A program made the translations under genes and the position numbers. The notes under the pieces were generated by a model that saw nothing but the letters and a program-made list of their open reading frames with translations, was not told the origin of the DNA and ran no database searches. From Polytrichum commune (taxonomy: Eukaryota; Streptophyta; Polytrichopsida; Polytrichales; Polytrichaceae), in NCBI GenBank assembly GCA_950295325.1, contig OX485809.1, positions 7,564,001 to 7,628,000 of the forward strand: DNA of 64,000 nt, read 5' to 3'. Shown piece after piece: positions 23,467 to 34,108 of the stretch (positions are counted from its first letter, which is position 1; every line of letters starts with the position of its first letter).

Positions 23467-26400
23467 TCACACATTATACAACTTACACCGACCCCCGTTA
23501 GTTCGCGTAGGGAAATATGTGCCATCAAGTGTAGCCAATTGAACCGAATCATTGTCATACACGTTCGTGACCCAAAAAGGGCCCAACCACAAGGCGTGAG
23601 ACTTACCTGGGAACTCCAGTTTCCTCGCATCTTGGAGCATTACCGACGTCCCGGGTTGCAAAGTTCTTACCTTGTGTCGTTTGTTGAAGACGGCCTTGCG
23701 CCTCCGTTTCATCGCCTCGAGATGTTGCACACTAGCTCGTCGTCGCTCGCTAAGACTCTCTAACATTAGCAACCTATCTGATAGTGACTCGGCTACCGTA
23801 AGTCGTGAATCAACTGCAATTCGCAAAGAGGGGATCTCCAACTCGATTGGGAGCACTGCTTCAATCCCGTATACAAGGGCAAACGACATTTGGTTGGTTG
23901 GACCTTTATACCAATCGTTTGGCACCGAAGGATATGACGCGAAATCATGGCCTACCTGAATTCCGGTAGAGGTGTTCTTGAAATGCAAGGATGGAACAAT
24001 ATCTTCTTCGAGCACGAGGTCCTCTAGGACTATAGGTTGCGTGCCATCAATCTCAAAGGAATAAATTGACTCAAGCGGTAGGTCATCGGCTATGAGCACG
24101 AATCCGGTGTGTCCACGTGACGTGTCCTCGGTGGCGGTGATCGCATATACCTGGGTGTGGTTGGGAATTTCTTCCGGGTTGAGTTCCATCCATGCTGTGA
24201 ACTCACCTGTGTCCTCCCAGCCATAGAGGCCAGGACCCATGTCCTTTACTGGGCCTAGATGGGTCTTAGTGCCCAATGTTTGGTTGGCTAAGTCTACCGA
24301 AACTATGTTGGGTTCTGGCTTCGACTTGGGTAGGTCGGATTCCGTGAATTCTGTCGAAGGCTTACGGAGTGCAATTCTTGTCGTTGTTCTGTTGTGAGGG
24401 GGCCCAAATGTTATTTGGGAGGTACCCGTAGACCACTCGGTTGTGGCATTTGCTCTCCGAAGCCAGTCTCTACCTAAAAGTATCGGATAACTTTTGGATG
24501 TTACAGGGAGCCTCAAAACTTGAAACGTGATCGTATAGACTTCTCCCCCGACTTTCATCAAGCAATCCTTTACCTGTCCAAGGGGGGTGACTTGTCTTTG
24601 GTCTGCGACATTGATAACAAAGGGTGAAGGGCCAGTGAGCTCGAGGCCAAGTTTTTCCAACGTTGAGAGTGGCATAATATTGATCCCACTACCCCCATCA
24701 ACCAGGGTGTGCGGGATTATTTTGTCCATAATCTCAACCTCCACCTCGATTGGTCCTTCGTCCCCTAGGGGGGTTCTTCGGACCTCAACTGCCATCGTTG
24801 GGATTTTAGCCTTCCTAACCTGGGTGGCTCCTTCCTTGAATTCCTTTCTTAAGGCGGGAGCTACTTGAATTAGTTGTGCCAAAGAAATGTTGGCTCGTAG
24901 GCTACAAAGGTCTGACCAAAGGTCGTAGTCCTCGGCCGGGTTAAAGGCGCGACTAGGCCGGGGTTTCGGTGGGAAGTTAGCGGGCAGGCCATTGCCCCAT
25001 GTGTCTCGTCTATCCACAAATCGGAAGAGGTCTTCCTCTTCCTCCAGTAATGGTTCCTCTACCGGTTCGTCATCAGGGTTAGGCTCTAGGGAAGTTGTGG
25101 GAACCTTAGCCTTAAGGGCTGCGTTCTGCAAGAACTCTGGAAGTTCTGCGAATTTTGGTGACTTTTCAGACTCATTCGACTTCTCGGAACCTTCACTTAT
25201 CACGGTTTGTGCCCTCTTCTGAGCCCTAGTGACCACTGCCACGTCTATTTTCTGCTTTAGTTTTTTAGGGGGAACCAGGATAGCCCGTAAAGAAGAATCG
25301 GCTAGCTCGTGAGAGATGAAGTTGCTATGACTATCATTTGGGATAGGAAGGAATGGAGCTGAACAACTTGTGCTCGCCCTATTGTTATCAATGAACCTCG
25401 CGTCTTGGGTTTGTGCATGACCAAGGTTAAGGGGACCTTGGGATGTTGGAGGCCCATTCATGTTTTGCGCCCATTGTTGGTTAGTATCCTGTCCACTCCC
25501 CATAAGATGTTGAGGAGGGTTGTCGGTATACTGACCGTGAAGACCATAAGCCTGACCTTGGTTCATTTGGTACCCATAGAATGGGTTGCCTTCATTAGGG
25601 GAGTTATTGAAGGTATTACCTTGTTGTGCAACTTGGGGTCCATTGTTGAACCTATTTGGTTGGTTCCGGCCCATCTGAGGGACATACTGTTGGCTTACCA
25701 TTCCTACCAAGTTCGAGTCGGCTTGCCTACCACCGGCTGGGGGGTTTTGAGGGTACAAATTTTGTGGACCTTGATAGTTGTTCCCCCTATTACCTTGGTT
25801 TTGGTGGTTGGGTGGACTGTAGTTTTGTTGGCCATTGCTTTGAGGGTTACCTTGGTGATAATTAACCGACATTCCTCCTTGGTTCTGTTGATTCCTATCA
25901 TAGAAGAATGCCGGAAGTTGTTGATTCAGCTGAGAGTAATGGGAGGGTCGCTCCGCGAGAATCCTACGACAATTATCGACCGGGTGATTACCCCCACAAT
26001 GGTTGCAGACCACCCCCGTCTCGATCCAACACTTACCTGGCCCCAAAATGTGAACCTTGCCGCAAGTGGGACAAACTCTTTTACCGTTGTTCCGGGCTTG
26101 AGTCTGGGAGTGGCCTTGTTGTGGACGGGGGGGTGGGGCTACTAGGTTACCTGTGAACCTAGGCTCCGTGCAAAATTGATTACTGTGGCCAGGTTTGTTG
26201 CAATTACGACACCAAATGTTGGTGCCATAATTACCTGCCTCCGAGGCCGGCGGAACTGGTTGTGCTAAGGGCCTAGACGTGATTGCCATTGTTAGCTGCT
26301 CTGTGAGGGTCTTGAGCGACTGCATGACATCGCTCCTCAACTCGTCGTTGGCCTTCTTAACTCTAAGTTCTAGCTCCTCGATCGTGGTGTGGCTCGGAGG

Positions 26401-27372
26401 GCTAGGGAGTGCTAAGAGCTCAGGGGGTGGCCTCGTAGCCAAAGGAACCGGGGCCGCTCGGTGGACTGCGTATGCATCCGGTCGGGATGGCTCCAGCTGA
26501 GGAGGCTTACTCTGCTCGGGAGGAATGTAGGTTGTGGGTAGGAAGGCTGGCACAGGTGCAATAGTGCAATTCCACATCCGCTCATTTTGTTTGTCTACAC
26601 CTTCGATCCTCCTAGCCTCGGCTTTAGCTTCTTCCAAATCCTGAGGATTGGAGTTAAGAATTTCTCGGATTGTACCTTGTTTGTTGAACCCTTGTATGAA
26701 GTAGAATTTAATCGTGTCATTTGTGAGAAGGGTTCCTACATAACGAGTTACCACCGTCTCGAACCGTCGGATGTATGATGTAATACCCTCGGATGGGCCT
26801 TGCCGCATGTTCGTTAACGCCACGAGTGCGCTTTGTTGGCCCATTTCCGGTCTAAATTGTCTAAGGAATGCCGTCTGCAATGCTCGCCAGTCCCTAAATG
26901 TCCCCTCATCGTGGGATCGGTACCACTCATACGCTATACCCTCTAGCGTAGTAGAAAACCAAACGAGTTTGTACGTGTCTTCGGCTATCACGTTGGCCAA
27001 CATTACCTCAATATATCGTTCAATGTGGGTTGAAGGATCCTCATGCGGGAGGCCACCGAACTTCGGAAAATAACTCGGCATCGCCCTTGGCGCTAATGCT
27101 TGTGGCATTACAATGGGAGGCCCTCTAGGAGCCATCATTGCATCCAAAGGATTCGCCATGAGTTGGGGTCGTGCCACCCTAACCGGACTTTGTGGGGTGG
27201 GGGATTTCTCCCTCTCGCGCTCGGACTCTGGACCTAGACCTTGATATTTATTTTCCTTAGTCTTTCCGGGTTTTGGTGGTTCGTTCTTCGACCTCTTACC
27301 TGGTGTTGCCTCCGATGCAAATGCGGTTGTTGTTGTTGGGGTGTCGTACGATCGTCCCCTAGTACTAACCAT
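23467..27372 (-). CDS. Fused gag-protease-integrase C-terminal polyprotein
   Basis: One uninterrupted frame of about 1300 residues. I favour ATG 27372 (MVSTRGRSYDT), though the frame stays open to the LTR edge and an ATG also lies at 27483. In order: a Gypsy gag domain (FPKFGGLPHEDPSTHIERYI, YEWYRSHDEGTFRDWRALQ, FLRQFRPEM, TSYIRRFETVV); zinc knuckles CRNCNKPGHSNQFC (near 26170-26213) and CNHCGGNHPVDNC; a long Gln/Asn/Gly-rich spacer; and a retropepsin with LVDGGSGINIM (near 24665-24712) and YPILLGRDWL. Then, instead of reverse transcriptase, the frame passes near 23890 straight into the end of an integrase (FALVYGIEAVLPIELEIPSLR ... TNGGRCKLYNV). The usual protease centre is D-S/T-G; here it is DGGSG, a form also known in plant retroelements. 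The deletion of polymerase, RNase H and integrase core is in frame. Gag assembly is plausible; autonomous replication is not. Confidence 0.9.
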   Translation of the reverse strand: MVSTRGRSYDTPTTTTAFASEATPGKRSKNEPPKPGKTKENKYQGLGPESEREREKSPTPQSPVRVARPQLMANPLDAMMAPRGPPIVMPQALAPRAMPSYFPKFGGLPHEDPSTHIERYIEVMLANVIAEDTYKLVWFSTTLEGIAYEWYRSHDEGTFRDWRALQTAFLRQFRPEMGQQSALVALTNMRQGPSEGITSYIRRFETVVTRYVGTLLTNDTIKFYFIQGFNKQGTIREILNSNPQDLEEAKAEARRIEGVDKQNERMWNCTIAPVPAFLPTTYIPPEQSKPPQLEPSRPDAYAVHRAAPVPLATRPPPELLALPSPPSHTTIEELELRVKKANDELRSDVMQSLKTLTEQLTMAITSRPLAQPVPPASEAGNYGTNIWCRNCNKPGHSNQFCTEPRFTGNLVAPPPRPQQGHSQTQARNNGKRVCPTCGKVHILGPGKCWIETGVVCNHCGGNHPVDNCRRILAERPSHYSQLNQQLPAFFYDRNQQNQGGMSVNYHQGNPQSNGQQNYSPPNHQNQGNRGNNYQGPQNLYPQNPPAGGRQADSNLVGMVSQQYVPQMGRNQPNRFNNGPQVAQQGNTFNNSPNEGNPFYGYQMNQGQAYGLHGQYTDNPPQHLMGSGQDTNQQWAQNMNGPPTSQGPLNLGHAQTQDARFIDNNRASTSCSAPFLPIPNDSHSNFISHELADSSLRAILVPPKKLKQKIDVAVVTRAQKRAQTVISEGSEKSNESEKSPKFAELPEFLQNAALKAKVPTTSLEPNPDDEPVEEPLLEEEEDLFRFVDRRDTWGNGLPANFPPKPRPSRAFNPAEDYDLWSDLCSLRANISLAQLIQVAPALRKEFKEGATQVRKAKIPTMAVEVRRTPLGDEGPIEVEVEIMDKIIPHTLVDGGSGINIMPLSTLEKLGLELTGPSPFVINVADQRQVTPLGQVKDCLMKVGGEVYTITFQVLRLPVTSKSYPILLGRDWLRRANATTEWSTGTSQITFGPPHNRTTTRIALRKPSTEFTESDLPKSKPEPNIVSVDLANQTLGTKTHLGPVKDMGPGLYGWEDTGEFTAWMELNPEEIPNHTQVYAITATEDTSRGHTGFVLIADDLPLESIYSFEIDGTQPIVLEDLVLEEDIVPSLHFKNTSTGIQVGHDFASYPSVPNDWYKGPTNQMSFALVYGIEAVLPIELEIPSLRIAVDSRLTVAESLSDRLLMLESLSERRRASVQHLEAMKRRRKAVFNKRHKVRTLQPGTSVMLQDARKLEFPGKSHALWLGPFWVTNVYDNDSVQLATLDGTYFPTRTNGGRCKLYNV

Positions 27373-27489
27373 AGCACAAGTGGCCCATGACGTATGACTA
27401 ATTTCTATTGGACTAAACTCTTCTTCTCTTAGTCTAAACGTATAAGTACTCAAAGAAATATCATTCGAGTATGGCAGGGACATCCACCC

Positions 27490-27506
27490 TCCCGGCGGAC
27501 GCACCA
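27490..27506 (-). promoter_or_regulatory. Candidate primer-binding site, non-Met tRNA
   Basis: TGGTGCGTCCGCCGGGA begins four bases (TAAT) inside the 5' LTR end. It has the TGG start expected for a tRNA 3' CCA. It is not the initiator-Met site used by the chromovirus family here. The tRNA is not identified. Confidence 0.6.
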
Positions 27507-27510
27507 ATTA

Positions 27511-30349
27511 TGTGGTACTTTTGGGCCACCCCCTTTCGAGGGAGCCTAAAAGTATCACACAAGCCCTTTGGTGAAGGTGGCCTGCATTTGCAGGCGCCCA
27601 AGCCGAACCCGGATGATAGGTGTATAACGTGAGTAGTTAGATTTTTAAGGGAGATTAAATATGCGTTGTAGTACCTCCGGAGGTTAGGCCTTAGTTTTTT
27701 ACTAGTGTGGCTTTAAACTCCACTAACCAATTTCATATCTAGTTCTAACCTTAACCTATAACCTATTCTACGCGCAGACGCACCAGCCTTGAAACCAAGG
27801 CAATCCTAATTTGTGAATTGGGATGGTTCTGATACACCCAACCGGGTGTGACTCATACCACCCTAACTCAACGAACGGAATAACGACAATTTGATGGACC
27901 ATTCAATTCTTCCTATTTCTTTATTTAGTTCTATTTAGTTTTCTAAGCGGGGGAACTTGGCCTAAGTCCCACCCTTCACACAAATTCCTTCTTAATTATT
28001 TACTTTTGTTTGCACGTCCTAACTTACTACATTAACATATTAGGCATCACCCCTTACCTCGGGTCTCTTGCCAACAAGGGTTTACGATTTATTTTGTATG
28101 TTTTGATTGTTAAATGTGTTTACACTGGATAGACCACGAAATGCAACTCAATGGGACCAGGGTGACGGGCGACCTGTAGGTTCAACCTGTTGCGCAATCT
28201 TCATAAATTGGGGCCATTACTCCCAATCTATGGGGCCAACAACATAATAGTGGATTCGCGGGTCATTAACCCCACCTTTCCACCAACAACATTCAGAGTG
28301 GTCGTGTCGGTGATTAATCCGACTTACCACACACGAAATTTGCTAATAAATGAAGCTACTACCACAAAACATACCAAGGGCCCCGAAAACAATGGAATTG
28401 GGTACTCCCTTGGCGGTCAAGTGGTCAAGCCACTTGACCTTACGAGATAGGTGAGTGGGTTTAGAGATGCGTACCTTAGCCGTGCTCCCTCCAATCCTAA
28501 ATGGAAGGCTTAAGGTTAGTTAATTTACCTCAATTTTCCTCGGTTGATTTGGGCTTGATGTAGGCCGAGCCGCTACCTCCTTCCTTGCTCCACTTTCCGA
28601 GCGTCGACCTTGCCTCCTTCTTTGTAACTAGTTTGGTAGTAAGCGTACCTTAGTTAACAATTAAAATATAAAGTGTTATTCTTCCCTGTAATTTAATCCT
28701 AAGCATAATATTTATACTTAGTGCACCAAATTATCTTTCCAATGATCTAAAAATCACTCTAATCGGATAAGAAATGCAAAAGTTATGAGGGTTGGAAGTG
28801 TGAGGTCGATTCAACCGACCCTTCCAACCCACCTATCTACCTTCTAACTTCAAAAATTCATAGCACATTCCTTACTACTTGGATCTAGGCTTTCCTTATA
28901 CCATTGGAAAGCTATGAACAAGCTCTAACTAGAAAAATTATGACATCAGCAGGTTAAGCTAATAGAAATTCAGCGGACTCCTTGTAACACAGCAGTCAAT
29001 CAAGAAGGCTTAAACTATGTATCTCGCCTTCAACAATTCATATCTAATTCAAATCTTAGTCAAATTAAACGTTCTATATGACCCTGGAGAGATATTAAAA
29101 AGATGTATTTGATAAAAATATGTGATTAGAAAGGTAAGCCGAAGTGAACCCAGCAGGTCCTCTGTAATGCAGCAGTCAACCAAAAGTTCTCAAACTATGT
29201 GTCCCATCTTGCACAATTCATATCTAATTCAAATCATGCTCAAATCAAATGTTCTAAGCCATTTTGGAAAGCTACACAAACGTTCTACTTGGGAAAAATA
29301 TAATTTCTTGGAATTAAAATTCCTATTGGGCTCGCAGGTCTGATCCAGCAGCCGCTACCCACAAGACCACCCAGTTTTTCTACTCCATCTTTGAAAATCC
29401 ATAACTAATTGTCATCTCAACCAAATCACAAATGGGAAACGGCTATGGATAGCTATATGAAATCTCTCTAAGAGAAAAATGATAAGTATCTTGTTCTAGC
29501 TTTTGAACTAAGCCTTCAGGGCATTGGCAGATGAGGTCTATAATGCCTCTACTCAAAATTCTACCATCCAACCTACCTCTACAAAAGAAGGAATAATTTT
29601 GTTGGTGTGTTAATAAACACACAACCTAACTAGGAGAGAGAGAGTAGAGGAGGTTCTCAAGCCTTTCTTTTAGACCATTGAGAATACATGCTAAAGGATT
29701 TTTTCCTAACTACATTGAAGCAGGGCTTCGCCCAAAAACTAGAGAAAAAGAGAGAGCTACAAGGTGGAAGGAGGGGTTTTTAAACCCTCTCACAAAAGGG
29801 TTGGACCCCTCCTCCACCGGATCCATTTTTCAAACCCTTTCCCGAAATTTTGGCTCGGGGGTTTTCCCGGTTGAGGTTGCCACCCTCTCGCCGAGGTGGC
29901 TCCGACAAAAAACCTTTAGAAATCTTTCTAATTTTTCCGCCATCGAGTTGGCAAGGGGGCAAGTGGGCAAGTATCCCCCTTGCTCTCTTTCTTTTTTGTC
30001 TTCAAAATTCTTCACGCCGATTTTATCTTCTTACGTAAAACACCTCCAATAGTCTTGTGTGCCTCACACTAACTAATAAACTAACACTTGCTTAGCTAGC
30101 ATCTACTAACATTTGCTTAATAACTAGCATCTACTAATATTTGCTTAGCTAGTTGTTTTTACTAGCTAGCACATTTTTTCTACTTTGCTATCTTCTAGCA
30201 CTACTTAGTTTCATTTTGACCTTCCTTCTTCTAGGCTAAATGCTAAATGAACTAATTTTCCCTAAATTCCCTATCAATTCTAACTTTTAATGCTAACATT
30301 CTAACTAAAAGTGATCCCGCAGAGTGGTGGACCACTCAAAGGGTTCACA
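27511..30349 (-). mobile_element. 5' LTR of the Gypsy element, 2839 bp
   Basis: On the minus strand it begins TGTGAACCC at 30349 and ends GTACCACA at 27511. It is the same length as, and nearly identical to, the solo LTR at 12836-15674 in the opposite orientation. Just inside the start lies a short hairpin, GAGTGG-TCC-ACCACTC. Outside the start, the BamHI satellite begins at once. Confidence 0.95.
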
Positions 30350-31830
30350 AGGCCTTACACACAAACTAGTTTACATACTCAAAACCAACCAAAGTGCCTC
30401 TTCCGTACACTTGTTTTGGAACACATAAAAGAGGCCTCGGATTTGAGGCCTCATTCACAAACTAGTTTACATCCTCAAAAACAAGCAAAGTGCCTCATTC
30501 ATACAAGTTATACTTTGAATCAAAAAACCTCAAGTGGCCTCCGCCGAGAGGCCTCGGATCCGAGGCCTTACACACAAACTAGTTTACATACTCAAAACCA
30601 ACCAAAGTGCCTCTTCCGTACACTTGTTTTGGAACACATAAAAGAGGCCTCGGATCCGAGGCCTCATTCACAAACTAGTTTACATACTCAAAACCAACCA
30701 AAGTGCCTCTTCCGTACACTTGTTTTTGAACACATAAAAGAGGCCTCGGATCCGAGGCCTCATTCACAAACTACTTTACATACTCAAAACAAACCAAAGT
30801 GCCTCATCCGTACACTTGTTTTGGAACACATAAAAGAGGCCTCGGATCCGAGGCCTCATTCACAAACTACTTTACATACTCAAAACAAACCAAAGTGCCT
30901 CATCCGTACACTTGTTTTGGAACACATAAAAGAGGCCTCGGATCCGAGGCGTCATTCACAAACTACTTTACATTCTCAAAACAAACCAAAGTGCCTCATC
31001 CGTACACTTGTTTTGGAACACATAAAAGAGGCCTCGGATCCGAGGCCTCATTCACAAACTACTTTACATCCTCAAAAACATGCAAAGTGCCTCATTCACA
31101 CAAGCTATACTTTGTATTAAAAAACCTCAAGTGGCCTCCGCCGAGAGGCCTCGGATCCGAGGCCTTACACACAAACTAGTTTACATACTCAAAACCAACC
31201 AAAGTGCCTCTTCCGTACACTTGTTTTGGAACACATAAAAGAGTCCTCGGATCCGAGGCCTCATTCACAAACTACTTTACATACTCCAAACAAACCAAAG
31301 TGCCTCATCCGTACACTTGTTTTGGAACACATAAAAGAGGCCTCAGATCCGAGGCCTCATTCACAAACTAGTTTACATCCTCAAAAACAAGCAAAGTGCC
31401 TCATTCACACAAGTTATACTTTGAATCAAAAAACCTCAAGTGGCCTCCGCCGAGAGGGCTCGGATCCGAGGCCTTACACACAAACTAGTTTACATACTCA
31501 AACCAACCAAAGTGCCTCTTCCGTACACTTGTTTTGGAACACATATAAGAGGCCTCGGATCCGAGGCCTCATTCACAAACTAGTTTACATACTCAAAACA
31601 AACCAAAGTGCCTCATCCGTACACTTGTTTTGGAACACATAAAAGAGGCCTCGGATTTGAGGCCTCATTCACAAACTAGTTTACATCCTCAAAAACAAGC
31701 AAAGTGCCTCATTCATACAAGTTATACTTTGAATCAAAGAACTGAAGTGGCCTCGGCGAGAGGCCTCGGATCCGAGGCCTCACACACAAACTAGTTTACA
31801 TACTCAGAACCAACCAAAGTGCCTCATAAA
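30350..31830 (+). repeat. 96-bp BamHI-palindrome satellite
   Basis: About 15 tandem units have a basic 96-bp period; GGATCC occurs at 30748, 30844 and 30940, for example. Each has CAAACTA..TTTACATACTC, CAAAGTGCCTC.TCCGTACACTTG and the palindrome (arm GAGGCCTCGG, centre AT, reverse-complement arm; 30836-30857 is perfect). Some units are a variant with CAAGCAAAGTGCC and CTCAAGTGGCCTCCGCCGAG. Because 96 is divisible by three the frame stays open for long stretches (30311-31120). There is no other sign of a gene. Confidence 0.95.
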
Positions 31831-32760
31831 GACATGCCTAACCAAGTTACTTGTTACATGGCCCACGGGCGTTTGCCCGTGGGGCACAAGGGAGAGAGCA
31901 AGGAATAAAAAATGGAAGAAAGTTGACATTCCATTAGTTTGAGAAATCAAGAACCTCACCTCTCTCAAAACCCTACCTCTCACATACTCAAACTTACACA
32001 AATATGAGGCCTCGGATCCGAGGCCTCTTCCCCTAGCTCCTTCTTATGCACTACACGAAACAAGACAAGGCTGAGAGCAATTGATGTGCACATAACATTT
32101 TGATTTTTCAAGCACAAACCTACCCACAAATAAAGGGCCTTGGATCCGAGGCCTCTTCCTATGGCTCCCACTTATGCACTATACAATAGAAGAAACGGCC
32201 GAGAGCAAGGAATCAAGAAAGCAAGAAAGTTGACATTCCATTAGGTTGAGAAATCAAGAACTTCGCGTCTCTCAAAACCCTACCTCTCACATACTCAAAC
32301 TTACACAAATATGAGGCCTCGGATCGGAGGCCTCTTGCCCTAGCTCGTTCTTGTGCACTACACAAAACGAGCCAAGGCCGAGAGCAATTGATGTGCACAT
32401 AACATTTTGATTTTTCAAGCACAAACCTACCCACAAATAAGAGGCCTGGGATCCGAGGCCTCTTCCTATGGCTCCCACTTATGCACTACACAATAGAAGA
32501 AATGGCCGAGAGGAAGGAATCAAGAAAGCAAGAAAGTCGACATTCCATTAGTTTGAGAAATCAAGAACCTCGCCTCTCTCAAAACCCTACCTTTCACATA
32601 CTCAAACTTACACAAATATGAGGCCTCGGATCCGAGGCCTCTTCCCCTAGCTCGTTCTTGTGCACTACACAAAACGAGACAAGGCAGAGAGCAACATGAT
32701 GTGCACATAACCTTTTGATTTTTCAAGCACAAACATACCTTTCCTGACATGTTCCTAAAC
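31831..32760. repeat. About 310-bp repeat carrying the same BamHI palindrome
   Basis: Roughly three copies of a longer unit, unrelated to the 96-bp monomer, carry motifs GACATTCCATTAGTTTGAGAAATC, CTCACATACTCAAACTTACAC, GATGTGCACATAAC and GATTTTTCAAGCACAAAC. Each unit holds two palindromes of the same BamHI type (near 32010, 32140, 32320, 32447 and 32625), some with single-arm changes such as GGATCGG or CTTGGATCC. The palindrome is thus shared while the flanks differ wholly from those of the adjoining array. Confidence 0.9.
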
Positions 32761-32807
32761 CCAAATCAAGACAAGGCCGAAAGCAAGTCAAGCTGATATT
32801 CCAAATA

Positions 32808-33828
32808 CTATGAGAAATCAAAGTGATAGAAAGCAAAAACGTTGGCGAACATAGCTTGGCCGAGATCCCGACACCTTACCAGAATTTGGAGTATGCCCTC
32901 CACCGAAGCCCCTATATTGGCGCCACTATCTTCCGAGGTCCCGTCCTCTGTCGGCGTTATTGGAGTGCTTCTCGAATCTCCGAGGTTTACTTGCGCCATT
33001 CCTCTCCCGCGGCCACGCCCTCGCCTTGATGTTTGTTGTGTTCCGCCCGCCTTGCTTCGCAGAAATCTTGAAGCAGGGGTCACAACATCCACACTTAGGG
33101 TTTCTGCGCATGGGTCTCCTCCTTCAGCTCTTTCGCGGCCTCCCAACAAATTTGATTTCAGATCTTCCTTTGCCGCTTTCGTCTTGGACGCCTTCATTTT
33201 TTCTCTTGCTTGAATCGTTGGTTGTCCCGACATCGGTTCTCGCTCTTCTAACGCCTTCTCAATTTGTTGTGCTACCTCCTTGTTGTCTTCTTCGTAGATA
33301 TTTCCACTATCTCCACTCCCCCCCTCTTCCTATATTTAAGATAAAACAATGTTTATAACAATGATGACAAACCATAATATCTAAAAGAAAAGTTGTTTCA
33401 CAGTTGAATATGTTCTACCATTTTCATTATGTGCTCAAACAACTGAATATATGGAGAACCCGAAGAATACGTACGACACTTGTAGAGTTTGTCTCTTCGC
33501 GTGAGTCCTCTTGGATGCTGTCGTTTCCCAACTCCTCCACTTCTGCCATTGGTTGCGCTTTACTTCCGTCCGCCTCTTCTACAATCGGTGATAAATGAAA
33601 AGGCGGAATCCCACAGTCTAGCCTCCACGAAGGTTTCCGCAGGTCCTTTATGCTTTGGCTCAAATCCTCGGGCGTCCCACGGCCCTCGATTGGCGCTTTC
33701 CTTGCCTGTGACTTTTGTGTCCTCATTGTTTTTCTCTTCTTATCAGTGTAATGTGTAGACGATCGCCTCCTCTTCTTTTTCTTAGATGGTTCCGTTGTTG
33801 GAGGTTGTGAATTGCCTATTTCCTTCAT
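32808..33828 (-). CDS. MULE-associated basic nuclear-type protein, two exons
   Basis: Exon 1 (33828-33475) joins exon 2 (33329-32808) across a 145-nt GT-AG intron, in phase, giving about 291 residues. Residues 17-25 (KKKKRRRSS) look like a nuclear localisation signal. The middle is acidic and Ser-rich, and a tract SRRGRGRGRG lies near residue 220. No known enzymatic domain is seen. The start faces the transposase start at 34109 with only 280 bp between, so the two probably share a bidirectional promoter. I infer an accessory gene of the same MULE, comparable in arrangement to mudrA/mudrB of maize MuDR, but no sequence similarity to mudrB is claimed. Confidence 0.6.
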
Positions 33829-34108
33829 GTGTTCAACCCTCCCGCAATTCAGACCTATTCGCTCTATTTCCTTTCCACAACCTCACCACATCAAACTCAC
33901 ACATTGGAAAGAAAGTGAGCAATCGCATTCTTCTCAGTATATAATTGCAATACCTCCCGATGGGAGGCGCGCTTTACTATCTGACAACCATCTTTGTAAT
34001 TAGGGGTATCTTTTTTTAGGATGCCTGACAGTTTTGTCTCCTTCCTGATATTCATGCGTATTTGTTTATAACTTCATCGTCATCACCATTCTTCTTCTCT
34101 ATGCATCT
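33829..34108. promoter_or_regulatory. Divergent intergenic region, probable shared promoter
   Basis: The 280 bp between two divergent starts (33828 minus, 34109 plus) includes a TC-rich stretch just upstream of the transposase ORF. The bidirectional promoter role is inferred from position only. Confidence 0.4.

Larger units (their letters stand above)
22362..30349 (-). mobile_element. Non-autonomous long-LTR Gypsy element
   Basis: Reading on the minus strand: 5' LTR (30349-27511), TAAT, a candidate primer-binding site (27506-27490), one long gag-protease-integrase-tail ORF, about 540 bp of non-coding sequence, and a 3' LTR cut down to its first 560 bp (22929 to about 22362). No polypurine tract directly precedes the 3' LTR start at 22929, which is unexpected; either priming used a poor site or this stretch was replaced. 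Reverse transcriptase, RNase H and the integrase core are absent, so any movement needed proteins from a relative. The target duplication cannot be checked because the left end is lost. Confidence 0.88.

Noticed and set aside
25405-26145. 246-codon plus-strand ORF
   Set aside because: It is antisense to the gag region of the minus-strand Gypsy polyprotein, whose domains are clearly recognisable.
12836-30349. Opposite 2839-bp sequences read as terminal inverted repeats of one 17-kb DNA transposon
   Set aside because: The left copy has its own 5-bp duplication ACCAA at both ends and TG...CA termini, so it is a separate solo LTR. The right copy adjoins a primer-binding site and a retroelement ORF.
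30311-31120. 269-codon ORF as a repeat-protein gene
   Set aside because: It is the 96-bp satellite read in a frame kept open because 96 is divisible by three, starting in LTR sequence. No promoter, intron or non-repeat domain is seen.
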